Below are positions 43,542 through 52,601 of a stretch of 64,000 bases of DNA, piece by piece. The stretch comes from an uncultured Draconibacterium sp. (lineage in GTDB: Bacteria; Bacteroidota; Bacteroidia; Bacteroidales; Prolixibacteraceae). Where the stretch lies: NCBI RefSeq assembly GCF_963675585.1, contig NZ_OY776414.1, positions 165,001 to 229,000 on the forward strand, read 5' to 3'. Below the pieces are notes generated by a model. It was not told where the DNA came from. It made no database searches and saw only the letters and a list, made by a program, of their open reading frames with translations. The translations under genes and the position numbers were made by a program. Position 1 is the first letter of the stretch, and each line of letters starts with the position of its first letter.

Positions 43542-46190
43542 TCAAAATCGAAAATTAACAAAAAAGTTAAGGGTTAAATCCTGGGCTTTCACTAAAGTTG
43601 TTTCTCTGAAATCGTTGTTGTGAATGTTAAAATCACGCACGTAAATATCCAGGTAGTTTTCGGTGTTAAAGGCATTTAAAATGGAAATGCCGGGTTTTAT
43701 ATTTACTTTTTTTATGTTAAAGTTATAATTGAGCGAAAAGTCCACCCTAAAATAATCGGGAAGTCGCTTGTACGTTCGAATGGTGTTGAAATTGTCATCC
43801 TTCTCGCTCGATTCAATGTACGGATGCCCTGTTGTATACAGAGTTAGTGACGAAAAATTCCACTTGTTGTAGGTGTAAATATTCGTCCATTTTAGTTCGT
43901 GGGTTTGGTCGAAACTTGCCGGAATATTTTCGCCATCGTTAATTTCGCTGAAATTTCGGGTTGCCTTGCTATACGAGTAAGCCAGCCAGCTGGTAAAATT
44001 GGTGTTTTCGTATTTTGCCAGAAAATCAATTCCATATGCTGTTCCGTTACCCGAAATAAATTTACTTGAAATCGGATTTTCGGGTGGTGCAACTGGTGGA
44101 GTGCCATCGTCCTGACGATCGCGGTTTGCAAAAAACAAATACTCCTGCAAGCCGTCAACTGTTTTGTAATAGGCCTCTACATCAAAAAAGAGCCGTTTGG
44201 TTTCAAAACTGGTACCAATAATATAGTGGTTCGACGATACAACAGGATGATCGGCCCCGTCGGCCAGTACCCAAAAATCACGGTTGTAACCATAATCCTG
44301 TTCACTAGCCGATTTGTTTAAAAACTGGAAATAGCGACCGGTTGCCATTTTAAATTTTAGCTGGTCGGAAACTTTAAAGTTGGCGGCAAGCCGTGGTTCA
44401 AAATAGATTTTTTTAGTGGGTTCGTATAAATTTAAACGCACCCCCGGTTTTATAACAAGTCTATCGCTTACAGTAATTTCATCTTGTAAAAATGTGTTAA
44501 ACAAAAAGGCCGAACTTTTTAAACTGTTGTACACGAAGTCTTTATCGGCATCCTTGTAAAACGAAAACTCGTTGTATTTGGTCGCGATTCCAAATTTTAA
44601 CTGGTGGTTCTGATTCAAAAAGTAAGTGTTTTGCAACGAAATAAAATAATCAATCAGCTTGTTTTCCTCGTTGGTAATTTGGTCTTCAGGAGTTGTAGTT
44701 GCATTGGCACTATCTTCAAAACTGGTGTAATTTGAATAGTTGTTGTAGTAACCCGAATGCCCCAATTGCAGATGCGTAAAATACTTTGTTCCGAATTGTT
44801 TTTTCCACGAAAATCCCAGTCCGTAATTGCCCCACTCGTTGTTGTCTTCCGTATTTATTTGTACAAAATTTTTGTCCGAATTATTGGTGCTGCTTAAATT
44901 GTCTTTGGCACCGTACACACTAAACGAAAAATTCTCGGTCTCGTTTGGCGACCAGGTAAGTTTTGTATTAAAATCACCAAAATAGAATTTGGGTTGAATA
45001 ACGTTGTCAGCTTCCGGAAAACGTTGGGTTTGCCCAAATTTATCGGCAAGAATGGCGTCAGCCAGCCAGCTCGAATACACATCGGCATACGAGCGCCGAG
45101 CCGCGGCAACTAAAGTTAGTTTTTTCGATAATGGAAGTTCGGCAGTAAGGTTGGCACTGATCATATTTATGCCTCCATAAAATTGTGGTTCGGTTTTATT
45201 TCCCGACTTTCCGGTAATGTCTATTATTCCCGAAACACGTTCTCCGTAACGCGAATCAAAACCACCCCGGTACACCTGAATGTCTTTCACAACATTCGGA
45301 TTGAGTGCGGAAAATACTCCAAAAAAGTGATCGAGATTATAGAGAGTAAAACCATCGTAAATAACCAGGTTTTGGTCGGCCGAACTACCTCGAATATTTA
45401 GCTGCGAAGAGTTCTCACGGGCACTAATTCCGGGTAAAAACTGCAAGGACCGGAATATATCCGTTTCTCCATAGTTTGGCAGGTCGGAAAAACGGTGTGG
45501 ATTATAGGTAAAATGTCCTGCGTCATCGGCAACTTTTAGCATCTCCAAACTATTCCCCTGAATGTTTATGGTTTCTATGTTTTGCGATTTCCGAATCAGT
45601 TTAAGCTGCAAGGGATGCATAAGTTGAGTGATGTTAACAATTGTATCGAGGGTTTTGTACCCCAGGTATCTGATTTGAAAATAAGCTTCTTCCGATTCTT
45701 GTACTTCCATGCTAAATGTTCCGTCAACAGTGGAAGGAATAAAGCGGTTTTTGTCCCATATAAAAACCGAGGCGTATGGAAGACGCTCGCCGGTGGCCAG
45801 GTCAGAAATTGTTCCTGAAATTCGTTTTGTTGCCCTTTGTTGCTGCTGTTTTTCGACAGGAGGAATACGAATTAGCCAGGTATTGTATTTGTATTCGGCA
45901 ACGTATTTAGTACCCGATAAAATGGTATTTAGTATTGAACTAATTTCACCGGAATTGATGCTGGCCGATGTTTTGAATTGATCGAGACTAGTGTTGTCAA
46001 AAGCAATTCTGATATTGGTTTCTTTGGCTACTTCGGCAAGTGCCTGCGAAACGCTGGTGTTATTAAAATTAAACTGAAAATGCTGGGAAAAACCAGCATA
46101 AGGACTTGTGATTAAAACAATAAAAAGAAGAACGCAAAAACGCCATTTATTGATTTTCGGATATTTTAATTTTAGTGTTTTCAATCTCAT
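43542..46190 (-). CDS. TonB-dependent receptor with STN and carboxypeptidase-like N-terminal domains
   Basis: An 882-residue outer-membrane receptor. After a signal peptide comes an STN/secretin domain (about 38-105, SVSQALAEVAKETNIRIAFD), then a CarboxypepD_reg-like domain (ISGTISDLATGERLPYASV), the plug (RGSSADQNLVIYDGFTLYNLDHFFGVFSALNPN) and a 22-strand-type barrel ending in LTLNFFVNFRF. The STN domain lets it signal to the FecR-like protein just upstream. It overlaps that gene by 44 bases. No SusD partner follows, so it may import a siderophore, vitamin or peptide rather than a glycan. Confidence 0.9.
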   Translation of the reverse strand: MRLKTLKLKYPKINKWRFCVLLFIVLITSPYAGFSQHFQFNFNNTSVSQALAEVAKETNIRIAFDNTSLDQFKTSASINSGEISSILNTILSGTKYVAEYKYNTWLIRIPPVEKQQQQRATKRISGTISDLATGERLPYASVFIWDKNRFIPSTVDGTFSMEVQESEEAYFQIRYLGYKTLDTIVNITQLMHPLQLKLIRKSQNIETINIQGNSLEMLKVADDAGHFTYNPHRFSDLPNYGETDIFRSLQFLPGISARENSSQLNIRGSSADQNLVIYDGFTLYNLDHFFGVFSALNPNVVKDIQVYRGGFDSRYGERVSGIIDITGKSGNKTEPQFYGGINMISANLTAELPLSKKLTLVAAARRSYADVYSSWLADAILADKFGQTQRFPEADNVIQPKFYFGDFNTKLTWSPNETENFSFSVYGAKDNLSSTNNSDKNFVQINTEDNNEWGNYGLGFSWKKQFGTKYFTHLQLGHSGYYNNYSNYTSFEDSANATTTPEDQITNEENKLIDYFISLQNTYFLNQNHQLKFGIATKYNEFSFYKDADKDFVYNSLKSSAFLFNTFLQDEITVSDRLVIKPGVRLNLYEPTKKIYFEPRLAANFKVSDQLKFKMATGRYFQFLNKSASEQDYGYNRDFWVLADGADHPVVSSNHYIIGTSFETKRLFFDVEAYYKTVDGLQEYLFFANRDRQDDGTPPVAPPENPISSKFISGNGTAYGIDFLAKYENTNFTSWLAYSYSKATRNFSEINDGENIPASFDQTHELKWTNIYTYNKWNFSSLTLYTTGHPYIESSEKDDNFNTIRTYKRLPDYFRVDFSLNYNFNIKKVNIKPGISILNAFNTENYLDIYVRDFNIHNNDFRETTLVKAQDLTLNFFVNFRF

Positions 46191-47019
46191 AACTTAAGCC
46201 CATCGGAATACAAATAACATCTAATGCTTCGTTTAAGTTTTCGTTTGAAAAATCGATGGTTGCTTTGCGTTTTTTGTCGCCTTCAAAGCTAACCGAAACA
46301 TTAAATTGCCGTTCCAACTCCGCGAAAATAGCATCAAGTTGGCTTTCTTCAAAATGGCAAACTCCATCTTTCCACATTGCTGTGTTTTCGATCGACTCCG
46401 ATTTTGACTTTGTAAGTTCTGTTTTGTTTAATTCCACCTTTTCTCCGGGCGTTATAATTTGCTCACTGTTTTTGGACGAAACCTTTACTCTGCCCGAGAT
46501 ACAGCTTACCCAGAATTCTTCGCCACGCGAGAAAACATTTAATTGAGTACCTAAAACTTCAACTGTTCCGTTTTTTGTTTTAATTATGAATTGGTCACCT
46601 TTTTTAACATTGAAATAAGCTTCGCCTTTTAATTTTAGTTGCCTTTCTTTATTAAAACGTTTTTTATTCCAGGTCATTTGCGATCCTGCATTTAAAATTA
46701 CATCCGATCCGTCGGGAAGCGTTAATTCGGTTTGTTGTGCAAAATCGGTTTTTGTATGCACCATTTCCCAGGTAGCCGGTAAAAATCTGAATCCGATTAG
46801 TATAATAATTACTGCAGCAGCAACCTGAAGATAGCGTTTTATTGCAAAAGTTCGGGTAGGTGTGGTCTCCTCAATTTTAGTAAGCAGCATATCCAATGCT
46901 TCTTTTTGAGTTCTGCCTTCAGGAGGAACGAGCCCACTTGCCATTTGCAGGATTTTCTCCTCCGAATTCATTTGTCTGAATTCTTCCTGCGACATGTTAT
47001 TTTCGGAATTGTTCTTCAT
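46147..47019 (-). CDS. FecR family anti-sigma/transmembrane sensor
   Basis: A 290-residue inner-membrane protein. A cytoplasmic N-terminal segment leads to a helix (YLQVAAAVIIILIGFRFLP), then the FecR domain (TELTLPDGSDVILNAGSQM to GRVKVSS) and a C-terminal DUF4974 domain (ATIDFSNENLNEALDVICIP). Such proteins transmit a TonB-receptor STN signal to an ECF sigma factor. ATG 47019 lies 4 bases after the sigma-factor stop; an upstream in-frame ATG at 47058 would lie inside that gene. Its 3' end overlaps the receptor start. Confidence 0.92.
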   Translation of the reverse strand: MKNNSENNMSQEEFRQMNSEEKILQMASGLVPPEGRTQKEALDMLLTKIEETTPTRTFAIKRYLQVAAAVIIILIGFRFLPATWEMVHTKTDFAQQTELTLPDGSDVILNAGSQMTWNKKRFNKERQLKLKGEAYFNVKKGDQFIIKTKNGTVEVLGTQLNVFSRGEEFWVSCISGRVKVSSKNSEQIITPGEKVELNKTELTKSKSESIENTAMWKDGVCHFEESQLDAIFAELERQFNVSVSFEGDKKRKATIDFSNENLNEALDVICIPMGLSYEIENTKIKISENQ

Positions 47020-47023
47020 CCTG

Positions 47024-47524
47024 TTAAATTTTATATTCAATCGTTTCTTTAAGTTCACTTAGTGCATTTTTCATGCGCTTTTCAACGGCTTTAACGCTTA
47101 GCTCAAGGTTCTCTGCAATTTGTTTGTAGGTTAAACCATCAATTCTGTTCATTAAAAAAACTGTTCGGTTTTTCTCATTCAGTTTTTCAATTGCACCTTG
47201 CAATTTGGCTTCAAATTCTTTTAGCTCCAGTTCAAACTCAGGCGAACTGTTGTTAAACTCATGTTTGTAATTATTTGCGAACTCAAACACAACCTGCTGA
47301 TGTTCGAATCGGTTTTTGCACAAGTTGCCGGCAATGGTATAAAGAAGGGCTTTTACTGTTTTGGGCCTTATCTCTTCGCGTTTCTCCCAGATTTTTACGA
47401 ATGTATCCTGCACCACATCTTCGGCTACCTCCATGTCACCCGTTTTGTAATAAACATAGTTTTTTACAGGCTGGTACATTTCGTTAAACAGTTCAACAAA
47501 TTCGCTTTTCTTTAAAACCGGCAT
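47024..47524 (-). CDS. ECF sigma factor, FecI-like (Bacteroidota sigma-70 family 1)
   Basis: A 166-residue sigma factor. Region 2 is FVELFNEMYQPVKNYVYYKTGDMEVAEDVVQDTFVKIWEKRE and region 4 is FLMNRIDGLTYKQIAENLELSVKAVEKRMKNALSEL. It is the first gene of the sigma-FecR-receptor operon and should activate that receptor's transcription when the cognate ligand binds. Start at 47524 fits the region 2 beginning. Confidence 0.94.
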   Translation of the reverse strand: MPVLKKSEFVELFNEMYQPVKNYVYYKTGDMEVAEDVVQDTFVKIWEKREEIRPKTVKALLYTIAGNLCKNRFEHQQVVFEFANNYKHEFNNSSPEFELELKEFEAKLQGAIEKLNEKNRTVFLMNRIDGLTYKQIAENLELSVKAVEKRMKNALSELKETIEYKI

Positions 47525-47608
47525 AGAAACAGTTATTTTCTGTAATTGATGCGAAATTAATCAATTTACACTACATATACAGCCGGTGGAAAGTATACCC
47601 TACTTTTA

Positions 47609-47640
47609 CAAAAAAGGCCCGCATTGTTTGCGAGCCCGGT
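47609..47640 (-). terminator. Intrinsic terminator after the FKBP lipoprotein genes
   Basis: On the minus strand a GGCTCGCA / TGCGGGCC stem (one wobble) with a short A-rich loop runs into a T-run. It lies about 20 bases past the stop at 47660. Confidence 0.72.
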
Positions 47641-47659
47641 AAAAATGTTGTTTAATTTA

Positions 47660-48169
47660 TTATTCGTTCGAAACAGGTTTTATTTCGATCATTTTAACGC
47701 CAAAAATTAATGTTTGGAAGGAACCAATGTAGCCGTAGCCCGATGCTCCATACGCTAAATCCGAGGATATGATAAACTCGGCTTCCATATTTGTGTTCAT
47801 CAGCGAAAGTGCTTCGTTAAAACCTGATATTAGTGACTGTTCGCCATAGACAAACTCCCATACTCCATCTGTTGACCAATCGTCAGAATCGTCAAACATG
47901 GAGCCATCGCTTAAATAACCTTCGTAATTTATTGAAACGGTGTCGCCAATTTTTGCAAAATCTCCTTCTCCCGCTTCATGAATAATGTAGTACACACCGC
48001 TTGCAGTTGTATCTACATCGTAACCATCAGCAATTAAAGTCTGAATTAATTCGTTCAGCTCAACCATCTCATCGTTGTAGGTTCTTATTTCTGAATTGTC
48101 TTTAATACATGAGGTGAAAAATAGAACTGACAACAAAACTCCAAAAGAAAGTGATTTAATATTTTTCAT
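47660..48169 (-). CDS. FKBP-type peptidyl-prolyl isomerase lipoprotein (paralog A)
   Basis: A 169-residue lipoprotein (FFTSC, Cys21) with an FKBP domain from about 60: GVYYIIHEAGEGDFAKIGDTVSINYEGYLSDGSMFDDSDD, LISGFNEALSLMNTNMEAEFIISSDLAYG and a final IFGVKMIEIKP. Several aromatic active-site positions of FKBPs are conserved (Y and F in the GYL-GSMFD loop; W before the EFVYGEQ strand). It is a close relative of the gene immediately upstream (48309-48815) and probably arose by tandem duplication. Its role may be folding of outer-membrane or periplasmic proteins. Confidence 0.85.
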   Translation of the reverse strand: MKNIKSLSFGVLLSVLFFTSCIKDNSEIRTYNDEMVELNELIQTLIADGYDVDTTASGVYYIIHEAGEGDFAKIGDTVSINYEGYLSDGSMFDDSDDWSTDGVWEFVYGEQSLISGFNEALSLMNTNMEAEFIISSDLAYGASGYGYIGSFQTLIFGVKMIEIKPVSNE

Positions 48170-48308
48170 GATGTAATTACAAAAGTTGTTTATGATTTGC
48201 TTTTATTCAACCTTGGTTTTTCAAATAAATAATACAGTTTATGGCGGAATTACCCTAAAACATTCGATGTCGGAACCGTACTGGCTGTGAAATAAGCTGA
48301 ACAATTAT

Positions 48309-48815
48309 TTATTCAGCCGATTTTTTTATTCCTTTCATTTTTACCGAAAATACCGTGGTTTTGTATCGAGGGAAAACACCGTTTCCGTCGCCGTACCCCA
48401 AACTGGATGGAATAATAAGGTCGTAGTAAGAACCGGTATTCATTAATGCCAGACCATCATTCATGCCTTCAATTAATTGCATCTGAGGATCGAGGTACAT
48501 AAAATTCCAAATGCTGTCTTGTCGTTCAAATGAGGAGTCAAAAGTTGTTCCGTCGATAAAATAACCCAGGTACTGAATGGATAAGGAGTCGCCGGCTTCG
48601 GGGAATTCTCCTTCGCCTTGTTTGTGCACTATGTAATATGTACCCAGACTGGTTTGTTCAACGGTATAATTTTCCTCCAGCTTTTCCAGTAGCTCGTTCA
48701 ATTCGATCAGCTCGTCGGCCTCGGTTCTAATTCCGCTGTCGTCGTCGTTAAAACAAGCTGTAAATAGAAGTGAGAAAGAGAAAATGGTAAGAAGTAAGGT
48801 GGCTTTAATTTTCAT
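48309..48815 (-). CDS. FKBP-type peptidyl-prolyl isomerase lipoprotein (paralog B)
   Basis: A 168-residue lipoprotein with signal ending LLFTAC. The FKBP-like domain has LGTYYIVHKQGEGEFPEAGDSLSIQYLGYFIDGTTFDSSF, then LIEGMNDGLALMNTGSYYDLIIPSSLGYGDG and a final VFSVKMKGIKK. N-terminal helical segment EADELIELNELLEKLEENY parallels NDEMVELNELIQTLIADGY in its neighbour. The tandem pair probably descends from one duplication. Active-site residues look largely intact. Confidence 0.85.
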   Translation of the reverse strand: MKIKATLLLTIFSFSLLFTACFNDDDSGIRTEADELIELNELLEKLEENYTVEQTSLGTYYIVHKQGEGEFPEAGDSLSIQYLGYFIDGTTFDSSFERQDSIWNFMYLDPQMQLIEGMNDGLALMNTGSYYDLIIPSSLGYGDGNGVFPRYKTTVFSVKMKGIKKSAE

Positions 48816-48959
48816 GACAATGTAATTTTAGTTTTCTATGGCAAGCGATAAAAACGGTTTGTAGGTTTCCTTTTGCCTGTTCAGACAAACAACAGAAACA
48901 GAACTGTTCCATGGCTTTAAATATCTAATTGTTTCGGGTAACAAATTTAGCTTTTTTAT

Positions 48960-48999
48960 AAAAAAAACCAATCCACTTCAACAAGCGGATTGGTTAGCC
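48960..48999 (-). terminator. Orphan intrinsic terminator-like hairpin (1)
   Basis: On the minus strand AACCAATCCGCTT pairs with AAGTGGATTGGTT around a GTTG loop and is followed by a run of T. No protein gene reads into it. Confidence 0.65.
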
Positions 49000-49140
49000 T
49001 AAACTGTTTCCGGTTTTCTACCATTAAAACCTCAAAATAATTACAACTTAAGAATCATAATCGATAGTAATACCGACAATGGATTGATTACCCTACTTCT
49101 TTCGTATTTTTTTTTGAAAATATTTTACTGAGTGTGCAGA

Positions 49141-49173
49141 ATGAAAAAATCCCGGCGTCCACTCCGGGATTTA
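49141..49173 (-). terminator. Orphan intrinsic terminator-like hairpin (2)
   Basis: On the minus strand AAATCCCGG pairs with CCGGGATTT and is followed by a T-run. No protein gene on that strand reads into it. Confidence 0.65.
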
Positions 49174-49400
49174 ATCTGTTTTTTTTGATGTCGTGTTTAT
49201 TGACACATAACTGGGTTTGTGCTTGCAAGTAAGTTGAATTATTTTACATCCTGAACTTTTCAATGATTAAATTTTTGGTAAAAAATACTTAGTTTTTACT
49301 TCATGTTTTCTGAGTGCACAAAATAGTTTGGCAAAGGTGAAGGAACTGTTTAACAGCTCCGTAAAAACATAATATTGCTTTTTGTGTTCATTACAGTACA

Positions 49401-51491
49401 ATGAGAAAATGGTTTATTGTATTGTTCATTTTTATGACAGTACCTGAATGCAAAAGTCAAAACTCTGAAAATATGACGCACACAAACAAATTAATACATT
49501 CTACATCGCCTTATTTGTTGCAACATGCCCACAATCCGGTTAACTGGAATGAATGGAGTGATGAGATTATTGATCGGGCAAAAAAAGAGAATAAACTTAT
49601 TTTGGTGAGTATTGGTTATGCCGCCTGTCATTGGTGTCATGTAATGGAACACGAAAGTTTTGAGGATGCTGCAGTGGCACAGGTAATGAACGATAATTAT
49701 GTGTGTATTAAAGTAGATCGTGAGGAGCGACCAGATGTGGATCATTATTACATGAGCGCTGTTCAGTTAATGGGTCAACAGGGTGGATGGCCGTTAAATG
49801 TAATTGCATTACCCGATGGAAAACCGATTTGGGGAGGAACTTATTTCCCAAAAGAAACCTGGATGAAAAACCTGCAAACCGTAGCAGGGTTTTACAAACA
49901 GAACGAGGAAAAAACCACCGAGTATGGCAAACAACTTCATGAAGGAATTGAACAGGTTTCGCTGATTGCCGAGGCTGAAGATAAAGTCCCGTTAAATGCA
50001 AAATTGCTGGAACGGGGCGTAGAAAGCTGGAAAAAACGCTGGGACATGAAAGAGGGGGGGAACAATGGTTTCCCAAAATTTCCGATGCCGGTGAACCTTG
50101 AATTTTTATTGTATTACGGCTTTATAAAAAACGATAACAAAGCTTTGGAGTTTGTACATACCACCCTTGAGAAAATGGCGCGTGGCGGAATTTACGACCA
50201 GGTGGCTGGCGGGTTTGCCCGTTATTCGGTTGATGGCATTTGGAAAGTTCCTCATTTCGAGAAAATGTTGTATGACAATGGCCAGTTGTTAAGTATTTAT
50301 TCAAAAGGATATCAGCAATTTAAAAACGAAGAGTTTAAACGGGTGGTGTACGAAACTGCTACTTTTTTAGAACGCGAACTAATGGATGCTTCGGGCGCAT
50401 TTTATTCTTCGCTGGATGCGGACAGTGAGGGAGTGGAGGGCAAATTTTATGTGTGGAGCGATTTTGAGTTAATGAAACTCGTGGGGGCTGACTACAAGTT
50501 GTTTGCCGACTATTTTAGTGTGAATAAAAACGCGTTGTGGGAACACGGGAACAATATTTTATTGCGCGATTTTAGTGATGAAGAATTTGCCGCCAAAAAT
50601 AATTTGTCCTTGCACCAGTTGCAGATTAAGGTAAGCAAATGGATTTTTTTGTTGCTTAAAGAACGTGAAAACAGGATTCGGCCGGGGCTCGATGATAAAA
50701 CATTAACATCGTGGAATGCACTTACTATTCAAGGTTTACTCGATGCTTACAAGGCATTTAAGGATGAACATTTTTTGCTGCTGGCCATAAAAAATGCCAC
50801 TTTTATTAAAGAGAATCAATTGCTTGAGAATGGCAAACTCTTTCACAACTGGAAAGCAGGAACACGTTCCATTGACGGATTTTTGGAAGATTATGCTTTG
50901 TTGATTCAGGCTTATATTTCGATGTTTGAAATCACAGGTGATGACGCCTGGCTGGCCCTGGCCTCCAAAATAACGGACTACACTATTCTCCATTTTTACG
51001 ATGAAGTGAGTGGGCTTTTTTATTTCTCGGAGAAAGTTTCACAATCGGTGCTTAGCAATCATTTTCAGAAGGAAGATAATGTTATTCCGGCGGCTAATTC
51101 GGTAATGGCAAATAATCTGTTTCGTTTGTATTTAATAAACGGAATAAGCGATTATAAAACCATGATTGAAAAAATGTTGCATCACATAACGCCTCATTTT
51201 AGTAGATATCCGATGGCGTATGCCAATTGGGGAACTTTGATGCTAAAACAAACCGAGCCTTATTTTGAAGTGGCAGTTTGTGGCATTAATTCCAATATTC
51301 TATTAAATAAGCTACAACTTGCCTATCAACCCAATATTTTGTGGGCACATGCAAATTCCGAAAGCACGATTCCCTTGCTGGAAAATCGATTTCAGATTGG
51401 TGACGATTTGATTTATATCTGTCGCGAAGGAGTTTGTCAACTTCCATTAACATCGCCGGAAGAGGCACTTCTTCTATTAAAAAAGAAATGA
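49401..51491 (+). CDS. DUF255 thioredoxin-fold protein (YyaL/SSP411-like), exported
   Basis: A 696-residue protein with a short N-terminal signal (ending near ECKSQ). The DUF255 thioredoxin-like domain follows: [35 protein letters not shown] (CxxC Cys76 and Cys79) and [14 protein letters not shown]. The rest is an (alpha/alpha)6-toroid like the N-acylglucosamine epimerase fold ([39 protein letters not shown]). Family members are of unknown function. The stop overlaps the next gene start by 4 bases (ATGA), implying coupling. Confidence 0.9.
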   Translation: MRKWFIVLFIFMTVPECKSQNSENMTHTNKLIHSTSPYLLQHAHNPVNWNEWSDEIIDRAKKENKLILVSIGYAACHWCHVMEHESFEDAAVAQVMNDNYVCIKVDREERPDVDHYYMSAVQLMGQQGGWPLNVIALPDGKPIWGGTYFPKETWMKNLQTVAGFYKQNEEKTTEYGKQLHEGIEQVSLIAEAEDKVPLNAKLLERGVESWKKRWDMKEGGNNGFPKFPMPVNLEFLLYYGFIKNDNKALEFVHTTLEKMARGGIYDQVAGGFARYSVDGIWKVPHFEKMLYDNGQLLSIYSKGYQQFKNEEFKRVVYETATFLERELMDASGAFYSSLDADSEGVEGKFYVWSDFELMKLVGADYKLFADYFSVNKNALWEHGNNILLRDFSDEEFAAKNNLSLHQLQIKVSKWIFLLLKERENRIRPGLDDKTLTSWNALTIQGLLDAYKAFKDEHFLLLAIKNATFIKENQLLENGKLFHNWKAGTRSIDGFLEDYALLIQAYISMFEITGDDAWLALASKITDYTILHFYDEVSGLFYFSEKVSQSVLSNHFQKEDNVIPAANSVMANNLFRLYLINGISDYKTMIEKMLHHITPHFSRYPMAYANWGTLMLKQTEPYFEVAVCGINSNILLNKLQLAYQPNILWAHANSESTIPLLENRFQIGDDLIYICREGVCQLPLTSPEEALLLLKKK

Positions 51492-52540
51492 AAGAAGTAG
51501 AATTTGTGATAATCGGGCAGGGACTGGCCGGAACGATGCTGGCTTTTGAGCTGCTTGAAAACGGTATTGATTTTAAAATTGTTTCTTCGCCACTAAAAAG
51601 CAAAGCTTCGCTGGTTGCGGCTGGTATGATTAATCCGCTGGTGTTTAAACGACTTACCAAAAGTTGGATGGTTGACAACTTGCTTCCTGAAATGCAGAAA
51701 AGATACAGGGAAATTGAAGAACGCCTGGAGCAGACTTTTCTGTTTGATAAAACAATTCTGAAACCACTTTCGGCACAGGAAGCAGAGCTTTGGCACGAAA
51801 GAAAAGGCAATCCTGAGTTTGCAGCGTTTATTGGTGAAATTGGAGAGAAGAGCCCTGTGGAATTTATAAGCAGCGCTGCGGCCTTTGCTTGTGTAAACGG
51901 GAGCGGTTATTTAAACCTTGGTGGATTTTTAAATGCGGCTGAAAGTTATTTCAGGGAACGGAATTTAATTCTGGATGCCGATTTTTTAATTGAAAAAGCA
52001 GAGGCAAATGCACACGCATACAAAGTGGCTGATTTTTGGGCACAAAAGGTTGTTTTTTGCGAAGGTTATCACCTCAATCAAAATTCGTTATTCGATTTTG
52101 TAAAACTCAATCCGGTAAAAGGGGAGGTGTTGCAAATTTTTGCTCCCGACCTTTCGGAAGATTATATTTTGAATAAAAAGGTGTTTGTGTTGCCGCTTGG
52201 TAATCATCGGTTTAAAGTAGGATCGACGTACGAATGGAAGGATTTGACTGAACAGACTACAGAATCCGGGAAAATATCGATTCTTGAACGTTTGGATCAG
52301 TTGATTACTGCAAAATATACCGTTGAAAAACAGTGGGCCGGAGTTCGACCAACCGTAATCGACCGACGACCTGTTTTGGGGCGACACCCCGAGTTCTCAA
52401 ATATTTTTGTTTTTAATGGTTTGGGTACCAAAGGAGTAATGTTAGCGCCTTATTTTGCAAAAACGATGTTGCAGTTTTTAAACGATTCGCACTATTCGCT
52501 ATCCGACGAAATTAATGTGCAGCGTTTTTACAAAAAATAA
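51488..52540 (+). CDS. FAD-dependent oxidoreductase (DAO family)
   Basis: A 350-residue DAO-type flavoprotein. The N-terminal FAD motif is [19 protein letters not shown] (GxGxxG). Later segments are [40 protein letters not shown] and, near the end, [20 protein letters not shown] with [22 protein letters not shown] members oxidise amino acids or amines. ATG 51488 is chosen (ATGA overlap with the preceding stop) over a TTG at 51434 that would lie inside the upstream gene. Substrate is unknown; co-translation with the DUF255 gene suggests a functional link. Confidence 0.88.
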   Translation: MKEVEFVIIGQGLAGTMLAFELLENGIDFKIVSSPLKSKASLVAAGMINPLVFKRLTKSWMVDNLLPEMQKRYREIEERLEQTFLFDKTILKPLSAQEAELWHERKGNPEFAAFIGEIGEKSPVEFISSAAAFACVNGSGYLNLGGFLNAAESYFRERNLILDADFLIEKAEANAHAYKVADFWAQKVVFCEGYHLNQNSLFDFVKLNPVKGEVLQIFAPDLSEDYILNKKVFVLPLGNHRFKVGSTYEWKDLTEQTTESGKISILERLDQLITAKYTVEKQWAGVRPTVIDRRPVLGRHPEFSNIFVFNGLGTKGVMLAPYFAKTMLQFLNDSHYSLSDEINVQRFYKK

Positions 52541-52576
52541 ACTCCAAAGACCTTGTATTCTTTGGAGTTTTATTTG
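52540..52576. terminator. Intrinsic terminator between the FAD oxidoreductase and M29-like genes
   Basis: AACTCCAAAGA (52540-52550) pairs with TCTTTGGAGTT (52559-52569), followed by TTATTT on the plus strand. It ends the plus transcript and may also help stop the convergent M29-like gene. Confidence 0.82.
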
Positions 52577-52601
52577 TGTTGTATCCTTTCCGAAGTAAAT
52601 G

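Larger units (their letters stand above)
48816..49400. other. Gene-free region with two minus-strand terminator-like hairpins
   Basis: No credible ORF is visible. Two hairpins with T-runs on the minus strand occur here (48966-48999 and 49147-49173), yet no annotated minus-strand gene lies upstream of them before 49401. This hints at one or two small minus-strand transcripts. Confidence 0.45.

Noticed and set aside
51286-51810. Minus-strand 174-codon open frame spanning two genes
   Set aside because: It crosses the overlap of the DUF255 and FAD oxidoreductase genes, both of which have clear motifs on the plus strand.
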